Shown here in pieces: positions 1-8,572 of a DNA stretch of 44,609 nucleotides. A program made the translations under genes and the position numbers. Numbering within the stretch: position 1 is the first letter of the stretch; each line of letters opens with the position of its first letter. Under the pieces are notes generated by a model. That model was not told the origin of the DNA and did not search any database. It saw only the letters and a list, made by a program, of their open reading frames with translations. This stretch comes from Cyanobacteria bacterium SZAS LIN-3. Lineage in GTDB: Bacteria; Cyanobacteriota; Vampirovibrionia; Obscuribacterales; Obscuribacteraceae. Location of the stretch: positions 1 to 44,609 of the forward strand of contig JAFEAV010000053.1 in assembly GCA_018266215.1 (NCBI GenBank). The letters are read 5' to 3'.

Positions 1-34
1 TTTGCGCCCCTCCGCATCCTGCAGCCAAACTGCG

Positions 35-55
35 TAATCAGGGGAGGTAAGTTTT
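35..55 (+). repeat. 21-bp repeat, left copy of window-edge inverted pair
   Basis: The 21 bases at 35-55 are exactly the reverse complement of 44556-44576 at the other edge of the window. Similarity continues more loosely from each copy out to the window end. This suggests a dispersed repeat at which the assembly stopped. No transposase is visible. Confidence 0.6.
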
Positions 56-102
56 TCGCTTATATACTGTATGCCATAGTTGTATTCTTGTTTTGAAGCA
101 AA

Positions 103-147
103 CCCTTGACCCAGGCGATGTTCTGCCTGGAGGGTCATGTTCAAGGG
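103..147 (-). terminator. Large stem-loop after the vWA operon
   Basis: CCCTTGA (103-109) pairs with TCAAGGG (141-147), and inside it CCAGGC (111-116) pairs with GCCTGG (125-130) around a short loop. The structure lies just beyond the stop codon of the last gene of the minus-strand operon. The T-run on the minus strand is weak (TTTGCTTC), so it may be a terminator or a 3' mRNA-stabilising hairpin. Confidence 0.45.
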
Positions 148-157
148 ATGATGAAGA

Positions 158-1390
158 TCAGTGAAAGTCGTATACGGGTGGCGGCGCGTCCAGGTCTTGC
201 CACTGCGGCAGGGGCGTTGGACGGTAGTCTTTGAGCCATTCTTCCGGGAACGAAATTGTCTTGTTATTGCCGCTGCGGGAAGAAATGGTTTTGCCGGCTT
301 TTGTTACCCTGTCGATCGATTGCACTGTAGTGCCATCGGTCGCCAGTCTTTGTACCGTAACTGTGCCATCCTTTTCCGGGCAGCTGACCGATGTTGCGCT
401 GGTGCCGTTTACGTCCATCTGGATTTCGCAGGTGCGCTGCCTGGCAAAATCGAAATACTCGACGCGCAGCAGTCTGTGCTTGTTTGCCTCCGGTCCGATG
501 GTTTGCGTCAGTGTCCAGCGCTGGCGGTAGAGCATCAGCATTTTGCCGTTCACTTGTGTGTAGCCACGCACTGTCATGAGGCCTCCCATGCGGCTGCCGT
601 CGCGATTTTGGATGAGATTGCCGTGCTCGTCCAGATAAATTTCCTGCAGTCCGTAATAGTCGCGCGCGTATTCCACAATCAATGATTTGCCGTCGGCGGC
701 ATATACATGCCACTTTTCGCCGTCGATCGGATCGCGGGTAAAGTCAGCGTAGAGCGAGCCGTCGGCGCGGTAAATCGAAGCTTCAGCCTTGTTGTAGTCA
801 CCGGCCTTTGAATAGATCGAGGCTAAAAGAGATCCGTCAGGGCGATAGATCTTTTCCTGGCGAAAGTGCTTCAGGTTGTCGAAGATGCGCTCGCGGTTGA
901 TTGTTTTGCCGTCTGCGAAATAGAAAGTAGACTGATAGGTGCCCGCCGGTTGCAGCTGGCCCAGTCTCTCCAGGGTGCCGTCGGCTCGATAGACAGCGTG
1001 GTAAGTGTAGGTCGAACCATCGACAAATTTAGATACGGCACGCCTCGGACCTCTAATTATGTGCGCGTCGGTGTCTTTGTTGTCCAGAGGGAAGTACTCC
1101 ACCGAGGAAGCAAGAACGCCCCGGGCAAAGGTCAGATCTTCAATCAAGCCGCTGTTCCAGTAGATGGTACCGGCAAGCGGTGTGACACCGTCGCGGGCAA
1201 AGCGGAGTAGTTTCAGTCTTTGTTCCGTGGACGGATCCGGTATGTACGCTATTTCGTCTGTTTTTTCGGCAAAGGCGGCCAGAGCAATGTCTTGATCCTG
1301 GCCTGCCTTCGGGCGATTTAGCGCCAGTAACAGGACGGTTGCGATCAGCATGATGGCTAAAAAAAGTATGGTATTGAAGTGTTTTTTCAT
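158..1390 (-). CDS. Membrane-anchored protein with YwqK-like repeats
   Basis: The 410-residue product begins with a short basic stretch and a hydrophobic segment (about residues 8-25), so it is probably exported or anchored in the inner membrane. Its middle holds several short repeats of the type Y-R-x-D-G-S/T-L, such as YRADGTLERL, YRPDGSLLAS and YRADGSLYAD. These resemble the repeats of YwqK-type 'antitoxin' proteins and MORN-like modules. The start follows the stop of the upstream gene by three bases, and GGGAG inside the upstream stop region acts as its ribosome binding site, so it is the last gene of the vWA operon. No catalytic motif is visible and the function is unknown. Confidence 0.75.
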   Translation of the reverse strand: MKKHFNTILFLAIMLIATVLLLALNRPKAGQDQDIALAAFAEKTDEIAYIPDPSTEQRLKLLRFARDGVTPLAGTIYWNSGLIEDLTFARGVLASSVEYFPLDNKDTDAHIIRGPRRAVSKFVDGSTYTYHAVYRADGTLERLGQLQPAGTYQSTFYFADGKTINRERIFDNLKHFRQEKIYRPDGSLLASIYSKAGDYNKAEASIYRADGSLYADFTRDPIDGEKWHVYAADGKSLIVEYARDYYGLQEIYLDEHGNLIQNRDGSRMGGLMTVRGYTQVNGKMLMLYRQRWTLTQTIGPEANKHRLLRVEYFDFARQRTCEIQMDVNGTSATSVSCPEKDGTVTVQRLATDGTTVQSIDRVTKAGKTISSRSGNNKTISFPEEWLKDYRPTPLPQWQDLDAPPPVYDFH

Positions 1391-1393
1391 GGT

Positions 1394-2581
1394 TTACTCC
1401 CGGCTGTCCCAGGTGCGCGGCACCAGGCTCTCGATATCGGTAAATAACTGCTCCAGTTCGGCTTCTTCGAGTGTCACAGTTGCTTCATCGCCGGCGCTGC
1501 CACTGGAGAAAATCTCGTTTTCGAAAACGGTTATGACGCGAATTATGGTGGCCAGCTCTTTTGTGTCGGCCTCGGGGAAGTGAGTGCCTATCTCGCTAAT
1601 GGTGAGAGCGTCAATTTGCGGATACTGGGGGAGCGATGCAAGATAGCTGCGCAGGGCGTGCGAACAGGCCACCAGGTGTTTTACTCTAAACCCGCTGTTG
1701 GAGCCGTCTTTGTAGTTGGCGTCAAAAATCATCCAGGCCAGACGATTGGGGGCGATTTGCCTGCGCGGGCGAATGCGACTGAGCCATTTAACCAGTTTCA
1801 CGCCGGCATGGAGCAGCATCAGTATTGCGCCCAGCACAAGTGCCGAGTTAGCCGCCCAGGGAAGCCTTTCGGCCCTCTGGCTGAGGTCGCCTTCCATCAG
1901 CTCGGTGCCGTTGTCCACAACTGTCATCTTTGATACAGGAAAATCCGGTGTGGTCATCGCCAGCCATTTAGGTGCTTTGCCGTCGGGCAGCATTGCGGTG
2001 GCATAGCGCAGGTCGAGATTGAAAACGACGCTCTGTTTGAAAACGGCTGTCTGAGCGATCAGGTTGATGACATAGATACGGCGCTCGCCGCGGATGGTCG
2101 GTCCTGATATTGATACCGCCGGTGGTTCGCCTGGTTCAGGCTTGTAGAGGGTAAAATCCGAACCGGCGAAGCCTATCACGCCCTGCTGGACCAGACTGGA
2201 GAAGTCGACCATGACTGTCGCGTCCAGGTCGAGCACTACAGTCAGTGGGATTTTATCCATGATTGTATGGCCGAAATGGCGATGCGATGCGGGGTTGCCG
2301 TCTGCGTCCATGGGTGTGATACCGACAACCATGCGTACTTTGCCGTCCGCGCACGATTTGTGCACTGGATTTGTTGGTTTGAGCTCGGCTGCTTGGTCGC
2401 CGTCGGTGGCGGCAGCGGCTGCAGTACCTGCCAGGGCGCCGGTGACCGCACTGCAAAGACCAGCGCTATCGACTGCGGCTGGAGCGCCGGCGGATGGCTC
2501 GGCCGAGGCTTTTGCAGCCAGCAGCGCAGTCAGCACCAGAATCGCTCCCACATATAAAAATTTTGATTTGTTTATTAGCAT
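1394..2581 (-). CDS. BatD/MxaA-like membrane protein
   Basis: The 395-residue protein has a signal peptide (about residues 1-28), an extracytoplasmic beta-rich region, one transmembrane segment near residues 240-260 (ANSALVLGAILMLLHAGVKL) and a cytoplasmic C-terminal domain. This layout matches BatD/MxaA-type proteins that accompany paired vWA proteins, in aerotolerance (Bat) operons and in methylotroph mxaACKL clusters. Its ATG overlaps the TAA of the upstream vWA gene (TAATG), so translation is coupled. The family call rests mainly on architecture and gene order, because sequence conservation in this family is low. No methanol dehydrogenase genes are present in the window. Confidence 0.6.
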   Translation of the reverse strand: MLINKSKFLYVGAILVLTALLAAKASAEPSAGAPAAVDSAGLCSAVTGALAGTAAAAATDGDQAAELKPTNPVHKSCADGKVRMVVGITPMDADGNPASHRHFGHTIMDKIPLTVVLDLDATVMVDFSSLVQQGVIGFAGSDFTLYKPEPGEPPAVSISGPTIRGERRIYVINLIAQTAVFKQSVVFNLDLRYATAMLPDGKAPKWLAMTTPDFPVSKMTVVDNGTELMEGDLSQRAERLPWAANSALVLGAILMLLHAGVKLVKWLSRIRPRRQIAPNRLAWMIFDANYKDGSNSGFRVKHLVACSHALRSYLASLPQYPQIDALTISEIGTHFPEADTKELATIIRVITVFENEIFSSGSAGDEATVTLEEAELEQLFTDIESLVPRTWDSRE

Positions 2582-3699
2582 TATGGTTTTCCTTTAAGTC
2601 TGGAAAAGCCGACTCCGACGAGGATTGACATGACTGCCAGGGCTGCTCCCAGTGGATACTGAAAGGCCGGATCTTCGTGCAGCTCGGTTTTTGTATTGCC
2701 AAAAGAGCCGGCCCACTGAATTTTTACGTCAGGGGGTGCGGCCGGGTCGAGGCGGATGTACTGGCCGCCTGTCTGCAAAACGAGGGTCTGCAAGGCGGCT
2801 TCGTCTATGGCTGTCTGGACGGTCTTGCCGTCTTCTTCCATGTAGCCGACCACCTGACCGCCGCTGCTGTATTTTGGGATGGGCACGGCATTGGAGGCGC
2901 CGACACCGACGACGATGATTCTGATGCCGGCCTGGCGGATGTCGGAGAGGACCTGATTGAGTTCGGATTGCTGGCCGGTAAAACCGCCATCGGTGAAAAG
3001 CAAAATCACCTTTTGCAATCGATTTGGTTTCTCTTCTCTGAACATTTGCAGGGCGGTCTTGAGACCCTCGGCATAGTCCGAGCCGCCGCCGGGAGCCTGG
3101 TTTATCCCCATGCGCCTGGCCATGATCCAGTTTAAGGCGGTGTAGTCATCGGTCAGGTCGGCCTGGATAAAACCCTGCCCCGTGTAGTTGACGATGCCGA
3201 TTTTATTGCGCTCGAGGGTGGGCATGATCTGGCGGCGGATAACGTATTTGGCCATGTCCAGACGCATGCCGTAGGGGCCCACTACACGGTCGGCGGGTAT
3301 TGTTTTGATCACCTGTCCTTTGCCGTCGGTGACTTCCTGCGGCGGCATCACCGCGCGATAGTCTTCGGCTGCCATGCTGGGCGATACGTCGACGACGGCT
3401 ATCAGGTGCATGCTGCCTTCTTGCACCACCTGCGGTGCGACACTCAGGGATGGTCCGGCGGCGGCGATAACAGTCAGGGCGACGGCGGTGAGGCAGAGTG
3501 CGCCTCGGACCAGTTCGCGCCCGGGGTTGATTGGCTGGGTGAAGCGCTCAATCAGCTCTTCTTCACCCCACGCTCTGCGGGCGGCGCGGCGCTGGGTGTA
3601 GGAAAGGTACAGCAGGCTGGCCATGACCGGAAGAGCGATGAGCAGCCAGTATAGATATTGCGGCCGAAGCCAGTGGAAATCAGGCATAAAAGCGTGCAT
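2581..3699 (-). CDS. vWA-domain membrane protein (BatB/MxaC-like)
   Basis: The 372-residue protein has two N-terminal membrane segments (about residues 15-32 and 66-85), a von Willebrand A domain and a C-terminal membrane segment near residue 350. The metal-ion-dependent adhesion site is intact: DVSPS supplies the DxSxS motif, a serine follows in GGGSDY, and TDGG supplies the third part. An AAGPS segment just before the vWA domain is typical of Bat proteins. AAGGAG lies seven bases before the ATG. It is the second vWA gene of the operon and probably forms a membrane complex with the protein encoded at 4327-5298. Confidence 0.85.
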   Translation of the reverse strand: MHAFMPDFHWLRPQYLYWLLIALPVMASLLYLSYTQRRAARRAWGEEELIERFTQPINPGRELVRGALCLTAVALTVIAAAGPSLSVAPQVVQEGSMHLIAVVDVSPSMAAEDYRAVMPPQEVTDGKGQVIKTIPADRVVGPYGMRLDMAKYVIRRQIMPTLERNKIGIVNYTGQGFIQADLTDDYTALNWIMARRMGINQAPGGGSDYAEGLKTALQMFREEKPNRLQKVILLFTDGGFTGQQSELNQVLSDIRQAGIRIIVVGVGASNAVPIPKYSSGGQVVGYMEEDGKTVQTAIDEAALQTLVLQTGGQYIRLDPAAPPDVKIQWAGSFGNTKTELHEDPAFQYPLGAALAVMSILVGVGFSRLKGKP

Positions 3700-3711
3700 G
3701 ATCGTTCTCCT

Positions 3712-4302
3712 TTAGATAGTGTCGCGGCGACCTTTACCGGGCTGAGTGCTGGGGTCTTCGCCGGGCACGGGTGTCGTACCCTGACTACCTTTGTCCTGAG
3801 GTTTGCCCTTGCCCTGTTTCTTAGCCTGGGGCGGATTGTTTTTGAAGACTAGCTCCAGGTCGTACTTGGTCACCATGGCCGCTTCGTAGTAACGGTGAAA
3901 TTCTTCTTCGCTCAGATGGCGGCCGAGATAAAGATTGCCGGAGTTGAGCTCCAGAGATTCTTTGAAGGACTGCACCGCAGCTGACGGTTGGTTGCTGCGC
4001 AGCAGGGCTTTGCCTTTGAGGAAAGCGGCCTGAGCTGCCAGTTCTTTGTCCGGCCGGGGATAGAAAAAACGTTCCGGCCAGGTTGAGGCCCGGCGTGATT
4101 TGTAGAGAGATAAACTCTGGTCGGCAAATTTGATCGCCACCTGCATGTCATTGGCGCGATAAGCGGCAATACCGCGGTTGTACAGCGCGTACTGGGTGTC
4201 GCTCCACTGATGCAGACAGAGGCCGATAGAAAAGATTATTGCTCCGGCGACAGCGGTGGAAGTCACCGCCAATCGCTGAGCGAATGATTTGTTTTTTTGC
4301 AT
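3712..4302 (-). CDS. TPR membrane protein between the two vWA genes (BatC/MxaK-like)
   Basis: The 196-residue protein has one N-terminal transmembrane anchor (about residues 12-32), followed by TPR-like helices (ALYNRGIAAYRANDMQVAIKF and AAFLKGKALLRSNQPSAAVQSF). The tail is Lys/Gly/Pro-rich and probably disordered. A perfect AGGAG lies six bases before the ATG. A TPR protein beside two vWA proteins is the standard Bat/Mxa arrangement, in which the TPR subunit is thought to mediate protein-protein contacts in the periplasm. Confidence 0.8.
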   Translation of the reverse strand: MQKNKSFAQRLAVTSTAVAGAIIFSIGLCLHQWSDTQYALYNRGIAAYRANDMQVAIKFADQSLSLYKSRRASTWPERFFYPRPDKELAAQAAFLKGKALLRSNQPSAAVQSFKESLELNSGNLYLGRHLSEEEFHRYYEAAMVTKYDLELVFKNNPPQAKKQGKGKPQDKGSQGTTPVPGEDPSTQPGKGRRDTI

Positions 4303-4326
4303 TTTGTACTCCTGAAAAAAGATGGC

Positions 4327-5298
4327 TTACATGTCCTCGCGCACGAGCACTCTCACCAGCCCGAGACCCAGGGCAAAGAAGAGCGCAGCAAAGACGGCAT
4401 ACTCGTAAATATCGCGGTATGTAGTCTGCTGTTCCACCAGGACCTGTGATTTTTCCAGCTTGTTTATTTCATCAAAACCTGCTGCCATGGCCGCGTTGTC
4501 ACCGACCGGCAAAACCTTGCCGCCGGAATCGACCGCCAGTTGTTTCAGGTCTTCAACCGATCTGGAGTTGTTCACCCAGCCTTCGGCTATGCCTAAAACG
4601 TAGACGCGGATATTGTTTGCTTTTAGCTGTGCCAGCAATTGTTGTTTGCGCTCCGGTCTGATGGAGGCTTCTCCGTCGGTGACCATAATCAAGACCCTGG
4701 TTTTGGCTTCGCCCAGTTCTTTGAAGTGATCGATGGCGGCTTGAATCGGACCGGTTTTTGTCAAACCTGCTTCGTCCGGTCCGTCGAAGTTTGTGCCGCC
4801 GTCGGGGTTGCTGACCAGGTGCGAATTGCGCCGGGCGATCAGATCCAGGTCGGTGGTCAGGGGCCAGCTGAAGTAAGCTTCGTCGTCAAATTCCAGATAG
4901 CAGATACGGTCGCTCTGGCGAGTGGGGATAAACTTGTCTATGGCCGCTCGGGCTACCGAGATGCGCGATGTCGCTGGTTTGGCCTGGTCTGCTGTGCTGC
5001 TTATCTCCAGCTCCATTGAGCCGGAAACGTCCACTGCGATGCAAAAATCACGGGTGTCAATCGCCTGTTTTGTGTGCATCTCGGGGATGACCGGCCGGGC
5101 AAGCGCCAGGCATAGACTGACCAGGAAGGCGGCGAGAAAGAGTGGCGGCAGGTGTATTGCCAGAGACATTGAACGCAGTTTTTTCTGTGTTTCCACCTGC
5201 GTATAGCCAAAGCTCGCACGGCGTCTGTAGGCCATGTACAGCTGCAAGAGTGCAATGGGGATCAGGCCCAGAAAGAGGGGGCAGAGGAAACGGATCAT
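4327..5298 (-). CDS. vWA-domain membrane protein (BatA/MxaL-like)
   Basis: The 323-residue protein has two N-terminal membrane helices (about residues 5-22 and 48-68), the Bat-type LALARPV segment, a vWA domain and a C-terminal helix near residues 297-316. The metal-binding motif is complete: DVSGS, then a threonine in GGTNF, then TDGEAS. GGAG lies eight bases before the ATG. It is the first vWA gene of the operon. The MoxR-type AAA+ ATPase and DUF58 protein that usually accompany such genes are absent from this window, so they would have to be encoded elsewhere. Confidence 0.87.
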   Translation of the reverse strand: MIRFLCPLFLGLIPIALLQLYMAYRRRASFGYTQVETQKKLRSMSLAIHLPPLFLAAFLVSLCLALARPVIPEMHTKQAIDTRDFCIAVDVSGSMELEISSTADQAKPATSRISVARAAIDKFIPTRQSDRICYLEFDDEAYFSWPLTTDLDLIARRNSHLVSNPDGGTNFDGPDEAGLTKTGPIQAAIDHFKELGEAKTRVLIMVTDGEASIRPERKQQLLAQLKANNIRVYVLGIAEGWVNNSRSVEDLKQLAVDSGGKVLPVGDNAAMAAGFDEINKLEKSQVLVEQQTTYRDIYEYAVFAALFFALGLGLVRVLVREDM

Positions 5299-5311
5299 GA
5301 TAATGACTCCG

Positions 5312-5533
5312 TCAATCCCACTCTGATGGCTTGAGTGTGTATAGAACCCCTTCTACAACCGCCTGCCGGATGATGGCAAGCTCAAGTTTTGGGTTTTTCT
5401 TTTGTGCTTCCAGGGCTTCTTCTAAACTGCAATAGACCTCAACTACCGGTCCGTTTTGTGGCTTGCGGAGCTCGTAGCTGACTACGATCCCGGATCCTTT
5501 TTCGTCAATCAATTTTTTGATATGGCTGTTCAT
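5312..5533 (-). CDS. Small conserved-looking protein, first gene of the vWA operon
   Basis: The 73-residue product (MNSHIKKLIDEK...) has no membrane segment or cysteine and looks like a small cytoplasmic alpha/beta domain. The start was chosen because AGGAG lies seven bases before this ATG; an upstream in-frame start would add a 29-residue tail of poor composition. Its stop lies 13 bases before the first vWA gene on the same strand, so the two are probably co-transcribed. I do not recognise the family. Confidence 0.65.
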   Translation of the reverse strand: MNSHIKKLIDEKGSGIVVSYELRKPQNGPVVEVYCSLEEALEAQKKNPKLELAIIRQAVVEGVLYTLKPSEWD

Positions 5534-5941
5534 TTCAAATCTCCTTTTATTTATTGGGGTCCCTCCACAAAATTTCAGCAGCAGAAAAAACGCGGCAGCG
5601 CTCCGACGCCTGAAGCGCACGGAGATCGAAGATTGTTTGCTCGGGGGATGAGGTTTGGCTTGTGGGGATGGGCCTTTTTGGGGTGTCAGTAGGCGTTAAG
5701 CCGGTAAGGCTAAAACCTAGCAGCAGTGGAATTGGCAAGCAATAGGTGCGGCGGCTGTTTCGGCCGTTTTCGCCGGTTTGGAAGTGCTAGTTGAACAATC
5801 AGTAGTGCAATTAGAAATAGCGGTGATTGCGCTGATCCTTGAGCCGCGCAGAGTTCTGATCCGCCGACCGCCGTAGCGTCGGCGTTCTCAATTAGCGCCC
5901 CTTCGCGCTGATCCCTGCGCGCAGGGCAAATCTGATCCGCT
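5534..5941. other. Intergenic region with direct repeats and hairpins
   Basis: This 408-base stretch between the vWA operon and the MocR gene has no convincing gene. It carries two copies of a GCGCTGATCC-N16-TCTGATCCGC unit (5829-5864 and 5905-5940), a CGCCGAC/GTCGGCG hairpin (5862-5884) and the perfect palindrome CCCTGCGCGCAGGG (5913-5926). The hairpins lie downstream of the MocR gene on its strand and may end its transcript. The promoter of the vWA operon should also lie here. Confidence 0.5.
5829..5940. repeat. Two 36-bp direct repeat units, 76-bp period
   Basis: GCGCTGATCC at 5829 and 5905 and TCTGATCCGC at 5855 and 5931 keep identical spacing. The 16-base centre differs between copies. 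A looser TTAGCGC element recurs around both units. Confidence 0.5.
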
Positions 5942-7396
5942 TCAGTTAGCGCTCTGTCTCAGCAGTGCTGCCAGCTTCGCTACCGCCGGCTCAATCTGCT
6001 CTTCTTCCAGCGCCCAGTAGGGCCACAAAAACTCGCCCGAGCGGTCTTTGCTCAAATAGTAGGGAGCTGTGGAAATCAGTGAAATATTGCACTGAGCTGC
6101 CAGAGTCAGGACCTCTCGGTCGCTCAAGGTTGTCTTCAGGCGAAAGGTGAGATGCAGTCCGGCTGAGGATTCGGCTACATGGATCATTTCGTGCAGCATG
6201 GTCTTGAGGGCATAGATCAGTTTTTGTCTGCGGTGCGCGTAGACATTGCGCATTTTTTCGATATGCCGCTCCCAGTGCCCTTCGCGGATAAAATCATTGA
6301 GGCAATATTGTTCCAGCATCGACAGGTCGTTGCCCAGGACCTGGATCATTTCGCCAAAGACTCTGGTCATTCTCTCCGGCACTACCAGATAGCCCAGGCG
6401 AGCCATTGGCCCCATGGTCACCCAGAACGAGCCGGAATAGATGACCAGGTCGTTTTTATCGAGACCCTGCAGCGCCGGCAGGCGTTTGTTGTCATAAAAA
6501 TACTGCGAGTCAAAGTCGTGTTCCCAGATCAGGGTGTCGGAGCGCCCTGCCCATTCTAGAAGAGCCTCGCGCCGGTCCATGGAGAGGATGGCACCGGTGG
6601 GATCCTGGTGCGAGGGACTGACGCAGACCAGGGCGCAGCCGTCCATGCGGCTGGTGAGTTTGTCCACGATCATGCCCTGCTCGTCCACCGGTATGGTTAC
6701 AAGTGAGGGTCCATAGGCCATTAAGATGCGCCTGGAGACCGGATACCATGGGTCTTCTATGGCGACCGTATCGCCCACGTTGATAAGGAGTCTGGCCGCC
6801 TGATCCGTTCTGGATGTCGAGGTCAGGATTACTCTTTCCGGGCTGAGCACCAGCCCCCGAGCCCTTCTCAAATATTCGCACAGGGCCTCACGCAGGGGTG
6901 GAAAGCCAAAAGGATCGTCGGTGTAGCTGAGAAATGCCTTGTCGGTACTGTAGCAGCGGCGATTTTTCAGGACCATTTTTTCCCAGGCCTGCACCGGCAG
7001 GAGGTTACCGGCCGGCACCGCGGCGCTGAAGTCGCCGTGCCATCCCACCTGCTCCGATGAGGCAGTAATCAGCCGCTGGGCATATTCCGACCATTTAGTC
7101 GTGCGCACCTCGGCCGGGGGGCGGCTCTCGGTGCCTGAGGTCTTGCTCGACATGGGAAAGGCTACAAAGGTGCCTTCCTTCGGTAAAGTCTCCAGATAAC
7201 CCAGGCTGGTTAAATAAGCATAGGCACGCAGCACTGTGGCTGTCGAGGTGCCCTGCTGTTCGGCCAGCTGTCTGGCCGCCGGCATCTGGCTTCCGGGCGG
7301 CACTGTGCCCGATTCTATGGCCTCACGGATGGACCTTGCCAGTGATTTGTAGACGGGTTCGCTTTCGTGCGGGTCGCGTCTGATCAAAAACTCCAA
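5942..7396 (-). CDS. MocR-type GntR/aminotransferase-fold regulator lacking the PLP lysine
   Basis: The 484-residue protein has an N-terminal GntR winged helix (residues 14-80; PVYKSLARSIREAIESG and TSTATVLRAYAYLTSLGYL), a linker, and a fold-type I aminotransferase-like domain with SPSHQDPTG and the PLP-contacting aspartate in EHDFDSQ. In MocR proteins the aldimine lysine sits in a motif like GTFSKxLxPxLRLGY. Here the matching segment reads SGSFWVTMGPMARLGY, so lysine is replaced by Val326 (codon 6419-6421), and the usual tyrosine of EDDYDSE is phenylalanine. It therefore probably cannot form the PLP Schiff base. The start is TTG with no clear ribosome site, and no earlier alternative fits the domain boundary. 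Its target is unknown; the gene has no divergent partner. Confidence 0.85.
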   Translation of the reverse strand: MEFLIRRDPHESEPVYKSLARSIREAIESGTVPPGSQMPAARQLAEQQGTSTATVLRAYAYLTSLGYLETLPKEGTFVAFPMSSKTSGTESRPPAEVRTTKWSEYAQRLITASSEQVGWHGDFSAAVPAGNLLPVQAWEKMVLKNRRCYSTDKAFLSYTDDPFGFPPLREALCEYLRRARGLVLSPERVILTSTSRTDQAARLLINVGDTVAIEDPWYPVSRRILMAYGPSLVTIPVDEQGMIVDKLTSRMDGCALVCVSPSHQDPTGAILSMDRREALLEWAGRSDTLIWEHDFDSQYFYDNKRLPALQGLDKNDLVIYSGSFWVTMGPMARLGYLVVPERMTRVFGEMIQVLGNDLSMLEQYCLNDFIREGHWERHIEKMRNVYAHRRQKLIYALKTMLHEMIHVAESSAGLHLTFRLKTTLSDREVLTLAAQCNISLISTAPYYLSKDRSGEFLWPYWALEEEQIEPAVAKLAALLRQSAN

Positions 7397-7519
7397 TTAC
7401 TTGACCCGTAGTGAACAGTTGGGGGAAGGAAACCCAGTTTAACAGACGCTAGCGCCGGGAGTTTTTCCTGGATATCAGTTTTACTGTATGCAATAGTGGA
7501 GAGAGACAATTTTTTTTCA

Positions 7520-7570
7520 ACGGGAAAAAATGGCGGCGGCAACTGTCTTTTGGACATAGTTGCCGCCGCC
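7520..7570 (-). terminator. Rho-independent terminator of the deacetylase-like gene
   Basis: A 13-bp GC-rich stem (GGCGGCGGCAACT at 7532-7544 with its complement at 7558-7570) is followed on the minus strand by ATTTTTT (7525-7531). It lies 37 bases past the stop of the gene at 7607-8572. Confidence 0.88.
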
Positions 7571-7606
7571 GCGGTTAATGCATGGTTCGTAGAGGCCAGC
7601 TAGTGC

Positions 7607-8572
7607 TCAGCTTTCGGAGAGGGCACCGGCACGGAAAAGCAGATGCTTGATGCCGTGGTAGTGACCTTCCCAGGCACGGTCACCGTAGCCGCCGGCCAGT
7701 ACCAGGGCAAGCGGAATACCAGCTCCGGCAAAAGTATCAATCACCAGCTCGTCTTTGGCCTGCACCACCGACAGTGGCAAGGTAAAGCCTTCGCCGCGAT
7801 TGAGAACACTCGCTTCCCACGTGTCTGCACCCTGGACATAAATGACCAGATCCGGTTTGAACCTGGCCAGTGCCTTGTCGAGGGCGGTCTTGAGCTTCTC
7901 CAGATAGAGAGGAGCGTCCGAGACCGAGATCGGCACGGCCAGCGAGCAGGGCTCCTTTTTGAAAGGCCAGGCATCGCGGGCGTAGACGTCCAGGGTGAAG
8001 ACCGTTTTGTCGTTTTTGAATATCGAGGCCGTGCCGTTGCCGTGATGGAAGTCGGTGTCGACCACCATGACGCGCTCGACTTTCTTTTCGGCCTGCAGGG
8101 TGCGGATGGCGATGGCGATGTCGTTGAGCATGCAGAAGCCGTCGCCATGGTCACGGTGAGCGTGGTGGTAGCCGGCGCCGAGATTGACCGCCAGTTTGAG
8201 ATCCAGCGCCTTGCGCGCCGCAAGCAAGGTGCCGCCGCATTTGACCCGATACTCATTGAGCAGCTTGGTCAGGATGGCTTTGCTCGCGTCGTTGTCGGGC
8301 AGCATCGTCGTCAGACCAAAAGTTTCCGCCCAGGTGGCCGGTTTCTTCAGTCTCGAGAGATAGCAGCTGCAATGCGCCAGTTTGATTTCTTTGAGGGTGA
8401 CCATGCGGGGCTTCTGGTAGGCCAGCTCCAGGCCGCTACCGAATTCCCTAGCCAGCTGGTCGAGGATGCGCGCGCCGCGGTCCTGTGCGAAAGACACGGT
8501 GGAGCCGAGAACGCTGAGATCCGACTGGTAGGAAAGCGAATAAACCAGGTGTTTCTTGATTTTGTTAGACAT
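7607..8572 (-). CDS. Histone deacetylase family protein
   Basis: The 321-residue protein has the hallmarks of the zinc-dependent arginase/deacetylase fold: GYHHAHRDHGDGFCMLND carries the catalytic His pair, VDTDFHHGNGT carries the Asp/His zinc ligands, GADTWE holds the third metal Asp, and GGYGDR holds the transition-state tyrosine. Bacterial members act on acetylated polyamines, acetoin-related substrates or protein lysines, and the substrate cannot be deduced here. AAGGA lies eight bases before the ATG. The gene is monocistronic, with a strong terminator downstream. Length and motif order resemble compact class IV-like deacetylases. Confidence 0.88.
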   Translation of the reverse strand: MSNKIKKHLVYSLSYQSDLSVLGSTVSFAQDRGARILDQLAREFGSGLELAYQKPRMVTLKEIKLAHCSCYLSRLKKPATWAETFGLTTMLPDNDASKAILTKLLNEYRVKCGGTLLAARKALDLKLAVNLGAGYHHAHRDHGDGFCMLNDIAIAIRTLQAEKKVERVMVVDTDFHHGNGTASIFKNDKTVFTLDVYARDAWPFKKEPCSLAVPISVSDAPLYLEKLKTALDKALARFKPDLVIYVQGADTWEASVLNRGEGFTLPLSVVQAKDELVIDTFAGAGIPLALVLAGGYGDRAWEGHYHGIKHLLFRAGALSES

